Below, one piece after another: positions 6,823 to 9,803 of a DNA stretch of 9,803 nucleotides. A program made the translations under genes and the position numbers. The stretch covers positions 1-9,803 of the forward strand of contig DASVDK010000032.1 of the NCBI GenBank assembly GCA_036381125.1. Direction: 5' to 3'. Origin of the DNA: DASVDK01 sp036381125 [NCBI: Thermodesulfobacteriota bacterium] (lineage in GTDB: Bacteria; DASVDK01). The first letter of the stretch is position 1, and every line of letters begins with the position of its first letter. The notes under the pieces were generated by a model. The model was given only the letters and a program-made list of their open reading frames with translations. It searched no databases and was not told the DNA's origin.

Positions 6823-8070
6823 ATGGCCATCAAGGACCAGATCCTCGCCCGCGTCGACCCCGACGAGGTCATCCAGCTCGCCAGGGACCTCGTCAAGATC
6901 CCGAGCTTCACCACCGAGGAGACCGAGTGCGCCCGGTTCCTCCACGACCTCTTCCGCAAGGAGGGTCTCGAGTCCGAGCTCCAGGAGGTGGACCCCGGCC
7001 GCTTCCAGACCGTGGCGCGGCTCAGGGGCACCGGCGGCGGCAAGAGCCTCATGCTGAACGGCCACATCGACATCGACCCGATGGGCGCCGGCTGGCGGCG
7101 GGACCCCTTCACCGCCACCATCGAGGGCGACCGGATGTACGGCGCGGGGATCTTCAACATGAAGGGGGGCGTGACGTCGATGGTCATCGCCGCGCTCGCC
7201 GCGAAGCGGAGCGGCGTCCCGCTCCGGGGCGACGTCGTGGTCGCCTGCGTGGCCGGCGAGCTGCAGGGCGGCGTCGGGACGGTGCACCTGCTCGAGCGGG
7301 GGATCCGCACCGACTACGCCATCGTCCCCGAGCCCTACGACACGAAGAACATCATCACGAAGCACACCGGCGTGATGCAGATCCTCGTCCACGTGATCGG
7401 CCGCTCGGCTCACATCTCGCGCAAGGAGCAGGGGATCAACGCCATCGTCAAGATGGCGAAGGTCGTCGAGGCGCTCGAGAACGCCACGCTCCGCCACACG
7501 CACGACCCCGACCTCCCGGGCCTCCCGCGCCACCAGGTCGGCACCATCATCGGCGGCCGCGGCTACACGCCGGGGGGGCATTCGTACCGCGGCGTCGAGA
7601 CGCGGGGCGCCAACATCGTGCCCGACGTCTGCACGATCTGGATCGACGTCCGCTTCAACCAGAGCATGACGCCCGAGAGCATCCTCGAGGACATCACCGC
7701 GGTGCTCGAGCAGACGAAGCGGGACGACCCCGACTTCCGCTACGAGATCGAGTTCCCGCCGGTCCCCGAGCGCAAGGCGAACCGCATCGTCATGCCGCCC
7801 ATGTCGGTGCCGGTCACGGCGCACATCGTCCAGACCCTGAAGAAGAACGTCACCGCCGTCATCGGCGAGGAGCCGAACGTCGGGGCGGTCGCGCCCTTCA
7901 GCTACGCCGGCAACGACACCGCGCACCTCTACAACGCCGGCATCGAGTGCTGCCTCTACGGGCCGGTGGCCGGCTACACCACGGAGTTCCCCGACCGCTG
8001 GACCTCGGTGAAGCAGATGCAGGACTGCGCGAAGGCGCTCGCCGCCACCATCGCGGACATCTGCGCATGA
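6823..8070 (+). CDS. M20 family hydrolase homologue with non-canonical metal-ligand residues
   Basis: A 415-residue M20-fold protein, same architecture as the preceding gene but divergent in sequence. H81 and D83 (LNGHID) are intact, as are E146 at the catalytic-base position, E170 (VPEP) and lid H197 (GRSAHIS). Three positions differ: the bridging Asp is N112 (FNMKGG), the zinc-ligand Glu after the catalytic Glu is L147 (AGELQGG), and the C-terminal ligand His seems replaced, with E388 nearest in alignment (GYTTEFPDRW). The overall fold, length and conserved glycines are otherwise preserved, so it does not look like a decaying gene. It may bind one metal, use a changed metal set, or act as a binding or regulatory partner. 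The ATG is preceded by GGAG (6813-6816) at 6 nt, and 11 bp separate it from the previous gene. M20 membership is confident; enzymatic activity is uncertain. Confidence 0.88.
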   Translation: MAIKDQILARVDPDEVIQLARDLVKIPSFTTEETECARFLHDLFRKEGLESELQEVDPGRFQTVARLRGTGGGKSLMLNGHIDIDPMGAGWRRDPFTATIEGDRMYGAGIFNMKGGVTSMVIAALAAKRSGVPLRGDVVVACVAGELQGGVGTVHLLERGIRTDYAIVPEPYDTKNIITKHTGVMQILVHVIGRSAHISRKEQGINAIVKMAKVVEALENATLRHTHDPDLPGLPRHQVGTIIGGRGYTPGGHSYRGVETRGANIVPDVCTIWIDVRFNQSMTPESILEDITAVLEQTKRDDPDFRYEIEFPPVPERKANRIVMPPMSVPVTAHIVQTLKKNVTAVIGEEPNVGAVAPFSYAGNDTAHLYNAGIECCLYGPVAGYTTEFPDRWTSVKQMQDCAKALAATIADICA

Positions 8071-8150
8071 CGGGCAGAGCCGGCCTGCCGCCGCGACCAT
8101 GCCGGCCGCCGGCGCGGGTCCGCCCGCCGCGTCGTGGCCGGCGATGGTGA
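8067..8150 (+). CDS. Possible 27-residue Arg/Pro-rich mini-ORF bridging two operon genes
   Basis: An ATG at 8067 overlaps the second M20 gene's stop as ATGA and opens 27 codons, with a stop (TGA 8148-8150) overlapping a possible amidohydrolase start as GTGA. The peptide has 9 Arg and 7 Pro. Its placement would make it a translational bridge across the only sizeable gap within the operon. Against it, short Arg/Pro-rich open frames are expected by chance in DNA this GC-rich, and only a weak GGA (8055-8057) precedes it. Treat it as a candidate only. Confidence 0.2.
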   Translation: MTGRAGLPPRPCRPPARVRPPRRGRRW

Positions 8151-9298
8151 TCCGCTGCGGCACGCTGATCGACGGCGTCTCCGCCGCGCCGCGGCGGGAC
8201 GCGACGATCGGCGTGAGGGACGGCAGGATCGCGGAGGCGGAGGGCCGGGTCGACCTCGACCTGTCGGCCTACACGGTCCTCCCCGGCTTCGTCGATGCCC
8301 ACGACCACCTCGGCTTCGGGGTGGGCGAGCCCAAGGCGGCGCTCGCGGCCGAGTCGCCGGTCTGGGTGATGGCCAAGGCCGCCGCCGTCGCGCGCGGCGC
8401 CCTCGAGGCCGGCATCACGACGCTCAGGACCCTCGGCGACCGCGACCAGGTCGACCTGTTCGCGCGAAAGGCGATCGACCAGGGCCTCCTGGCCGGCCCC
8501 CGGCTGCTCGTGGCCGGCGTGCCGATGACCCGACCGTCCGGGGGGATGTTCTGGCACCCGCCGGCGCTCGCGGACGGGCCCGACGGCGTGCGGGCGCACG
8601 TCCGCCGCGAGGTCGCGGCCGGTGTGGACTGGCTCAAGATGTTCGCCACCGGCCCGGCCGGCACGCCCACCTCGGCCACCGCGACGCCGCTCTTCACCCG
8701 CGAGGCCATCCTCGCCGCCGGCGACGAGGTGCGCCGCGCCGGCAAGCGGCTCGCCGTGCACGCCCACGACCCGACCGCCGTCCGCTGGGCCGTCGAGGCG
8801 GGCGCGCACACGATCGAGCACGGCGTCCACCTCGACGCCGAGACCCTCGCCCTCATGGCCGAGCGCGGCGTGAGCCTCGTCGTGACCGCCAGCTACTACG
8901 AGGCGGCGGCTCGCCACCCCGCCTTCCCCCCCGACGTGCAGGCGCGCTTCCGGACCGCCCTCGAGGTCGCCCGGCAGGGCCTCGCCCTCGCGCGGCGTGC
9001 CGGGGTGAACGTGGCCGTCGGCACCGACGAGAACCACGGCCGCATCGACATGGAGGTGGCCATCCTCCGCTCGGGCGGCTACACGCCCATGGAGTCGCTG
9101 CGCGCCGCCACCCTCGGCGGCGCCATCGCCTGCGGCGTCGACCGGGACGTGGGGAGCCTGGAGCCCGGCAAGGCGGCCGACCTCGTCGCGGTCGAGGGCG
9201 ACCCGCTCGCCGACGTCTCGGCCATCCGGCGCGTCGTCCTCGTCATGAAGGGGGGCGAGGTCGTCGTCGACCGGCGGGGCGCGCCCCTTCCTCCTTGA
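8144..9298 (+). CDS. Metal-dependent amidohydrolase (imidazolonepropionase/prolidase-like, COG1228 type)
   Basis: A 384-residue amidohydrolase-superfamily TIM-barrel hydrolase, acting on a cyclic amide, peptide or similar C-N bond. The short N-terminal beta domain (CGTLIDG, VRDGRIAEAEG) leads to VLPGFVDAHDHL with the metal-binding pair H53 and H55. K165 in WLKMFATG is in the position of the bridging, usually carboxylated, lysine. H206/H208 (VHAHD) and H226 (IEHGVH) follow, and the catalytic Asp is D295 in VGTDENHG. The ending GSLEPGKAADLVAVEGDPL is the classic C-terminal signature. No signal peptide is seen, so it is cytoplasmic. I favour ATG 8144, since family members begin just before the LIDG strand. 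GTG 8147 would fit a GTGA overlap with the mini-ORF, and ATG 8099 would add a 15-residue low-complexity extension. None has a good Shine-Dalgarno site. It is the last gene of the probable catabolic operon. Confidence 0.88.
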   Translation: MVIRCGTLIDGVSAAPRRDATIGVRDGRIAEAEGRVDLDLSAYTVLPGFVDAHDHLGFGVGEPKAALAAESPVWVMAKAAAVARGALEAGITTLRTLGDRDQVDLFARKAIDQGLLAGPRLLVAGVPMTRPSGGMFWHPPALADGPDGVRAHVRREVAAGVDWLKMFATGPAGTPTSATATPLFTREAILAAGDEVRRAGKRLAVHAHDPTAVRWAVEAGAHTIEHGVHLDAETLALMAERGVSLVVTASYYEAAARHPAFPPDVQARFRTALEVARQGLALARRAGVNVAVGTDENHGRIDMEVAILRSGGYTPMESLRAATLGGAIACGVDRDVGSLEPGKAADLVAVEGDPLADVSAIRRVVLVMKGGEVVVDRRGAPLPP

Positions 9299-9329
9299 CG
9301 GCGCCCTACCCTTCCGGGATCATCGAACC
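9299..9329. other. Short gap between the amidohydrolase and the ArsR-type gene
   Basis: Only 31 bp separate these genes. There is no hairpin followed by a T-run, so no intrinsic terminator is visible and read-through from the upstream operon is possible. It contains the partial dyad listed next. Confidence 0.5.
9312..9327. promoter_or_regulatory. Partial inverted repeat TTC-N3-GATC-N3-GAA upstream of the ArsR-type gene
   Basis: TTCCGGGATCATCGAA is symmetric at 5 of 8 base pairs around the centre 9319/9320 and ends 2 nt before the repressor's ATG. ArsR proteins commonly bind imperfect dyads at their own promoters, so this is a possible autoregulatory site. The match is weak enough to arise by chance. 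Confidence 0.2.
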
Positions 9330-9668
9330 ATGTCTCCCGAGACCGACGTCGCCCGCTACGCGGCCATGTTCGCGGCCCTGGGTCACGAGGCGCGGCTCGC
9401 GATCGTCCGCCTCCTGCTCGCGGCCCATCCGGTCGGGATGGTGGCCGGCGAGATCCAGCAGGAGCTCGGCATCCCCGCCTCCACCCTGTCGCACCACCTC
9501 GACGCGCTGAGGCAGGTCGGCCTGGTCGAGCAGCGGCGCGAGGGGAAGTACCAGCGCTACCTCGCGGCGGCGGACGGGCTCGAGGCGCTGCTGCGGTTCC
9601 TCTACGCCGAGTGCTGCACCCGCAGCCAGGTGGTGCCGCTCTCGGCGCTGCGCCGCAAGCCGTCGTGA
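9330..9668 (+). CDS. ArsR family winged-helix transcriptional regulator
   Basis: A 112-residue winged helix-turn-helix protein with the ArsR/SmtB layout: an N-terminal helix, FAALGHEARLAIVRLLL at 14-30, the HTH around 40-62 with recognition helix PASTLSHHLDALRQ, and the wing LVEQRREGKYQRY at 65-77. The classical arsenic-binding ELCVCD motif in the HTH is absent. A Cys pair, C95-C96 (AECCTR), in the last helix could instead bind metal or metalloid or sense thiols or redox state; many related small ArsR proteins carry cysteines here. The gene overlaps the following MFS transporter as GTGA, so it most likely controls that transporter, and perhaps itself through the dyad just upstream. The start ATG has no strong ribosome site. 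Whether it also regulates the upstream operon is unknown. Confidence 0.92.
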   Translation: MSPETDVARYAAMFAALGHEARLAIVRLLLAAHPVGMVAGEIQQELGIPASTLSHHLDALRQVGLVEQRREGKYQRYLAAADGLEALLRFLYAECCTRSQVVPLSALRRKPS

Positions 9669-9803
9669 GGACCTACTACGGCTGGCGTCTGGTCCTGACG
9701 CTCGGCGCCACCGAGACGATCTCCTGGGGGATCCTCTACTACAGCTTCACGGTCTTCCTCGCGCCGATGGAGGCCGATCTCGGCTGGTCGCGGGCCGCCA
9801 CGT
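9665..9803 (+). CDS. Major facilitator superfamily transporter, N-terminal fragment (window end)
   Basis: Only the first 46 codons are present. They begin MRTYYGWRLVL, a common opening of bacterial MFS carriers, followed by a first membrane helix from about residue 7 to 32 and then FLAPMEADLGWSRAAT, which matches the loop after helix 1 in the oxalate/formate-antiporter-like and monocarboxylate-like MFS group. Start GTG 9665 overlaps the ArsR-type stop as GTGA, giving translational coupling. It could export a toxic compound sensed by the repressor, or move a metabolite of the neighbouring pathway. The fragment is too short to decide the substrate. Confidence 0.8.
   Translation, partial: MRTYYGWRLVLTLGATETISWGILYYSFTVFLAPMEADLGWSRAAT

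Noticed and set aside
8099-8143. Alternative ATG at 8099 for the amidohydrolase
   Set aside because: It adds a 15-residue Ala/Pro/Gly extension with no ribosome site; the family's first beta strand begins at about 8144-8147. It cannot be fully excluded.
8071-8143. GC-rich self-complementary GCCGGC repeats as a possible intrinsic terminator
   Set aside because: There is no T-run, and short GC palindromes are common throughout this sequence.
1-9803. tRNA, rRNA, CRISPR arrays, insertion sequences or attachment sites
   Set aside because: No direct-repeat arrays, transposase-like proteins, terminal inverted repeats or tRNA-like folds were seen; nearly all bases are accounted for by protein genes.

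Overview
The window is very GC-rich (about 70% by eye), densely packed and entirely bacterial in style. Genes abut or overlap by 4 nt, Shine-Dalgarno sites sit at normal spacing, and there is no RNA gene, IS element, CRISPR array or obvious terminator. The gene content (peptide-type ABC importer, M20 deacylases, amidohydrolase, DadA-like oxidoreductase) fits a soil or sediment bacterium with a large catabolic genome. A Rokubacteria/Methylomirabilota or high-GC proteobacterial source is plausible, but this is a guess from style, not a demonstrated assignment.

Layout: (1) 1-1072, minus strand: the N-terminal 357 residues of a DadA-like FAD-dependent amino-acid oxidoreductase whose C-terminus lies outside the window. 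(2) 1073-1139: a short divergent control region with a perfect 6+6 bp inverted repeat and a -10-like hexamer placed so that the plus-strand transcript would be leaderless. (3) 1140-9298, plus strand: a probable single operon. It encodes an arginine deiminase/amidinotransferase-superfamily hydrolase, a secreted family-5 solute-binding protein, DppB-type and DppC-type permeases, a canonical M20 metallohydrolase, a second M20 homologue with three altered metal-ligand positions, and an imidazolonepropionase/prolidase-like amidohydrolase. (4) 9330-9803, plus strand: an ArsR-type repressor translationally coupled to the start of an MFS transporter, which runs off the window.

Taken together, the main operon reads as an import-and-dismantle pathway. 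A small peptide-like or N-acylated amino compound would be captured in the periplasm and imported by the DppBC-type channel. It would then be cleaved in the cytoplasm by M20 and amidohydrolase enzymes. Any guanidino group would be hydrolysed by the ADI-like enzyme, and an amino or N-alkyl amino acid product could be oxidised by the divergently encoded DadA-like protein. A modified arginine or other guanidino compound would use every enzyme present, but the substrate is inferred, not shown. No ATP-binding subunits of the importer are encoded in the window.

The points most worth a second look are the combination of genes itself, the non-canonical second M20 protein, the apparent CTG start of the DppB-type permease, the leaderless and palindromic divergent promoter region, and the Arg/Pro-rich mini-ORF bridging the second M20 gene and the amidohydrolase.
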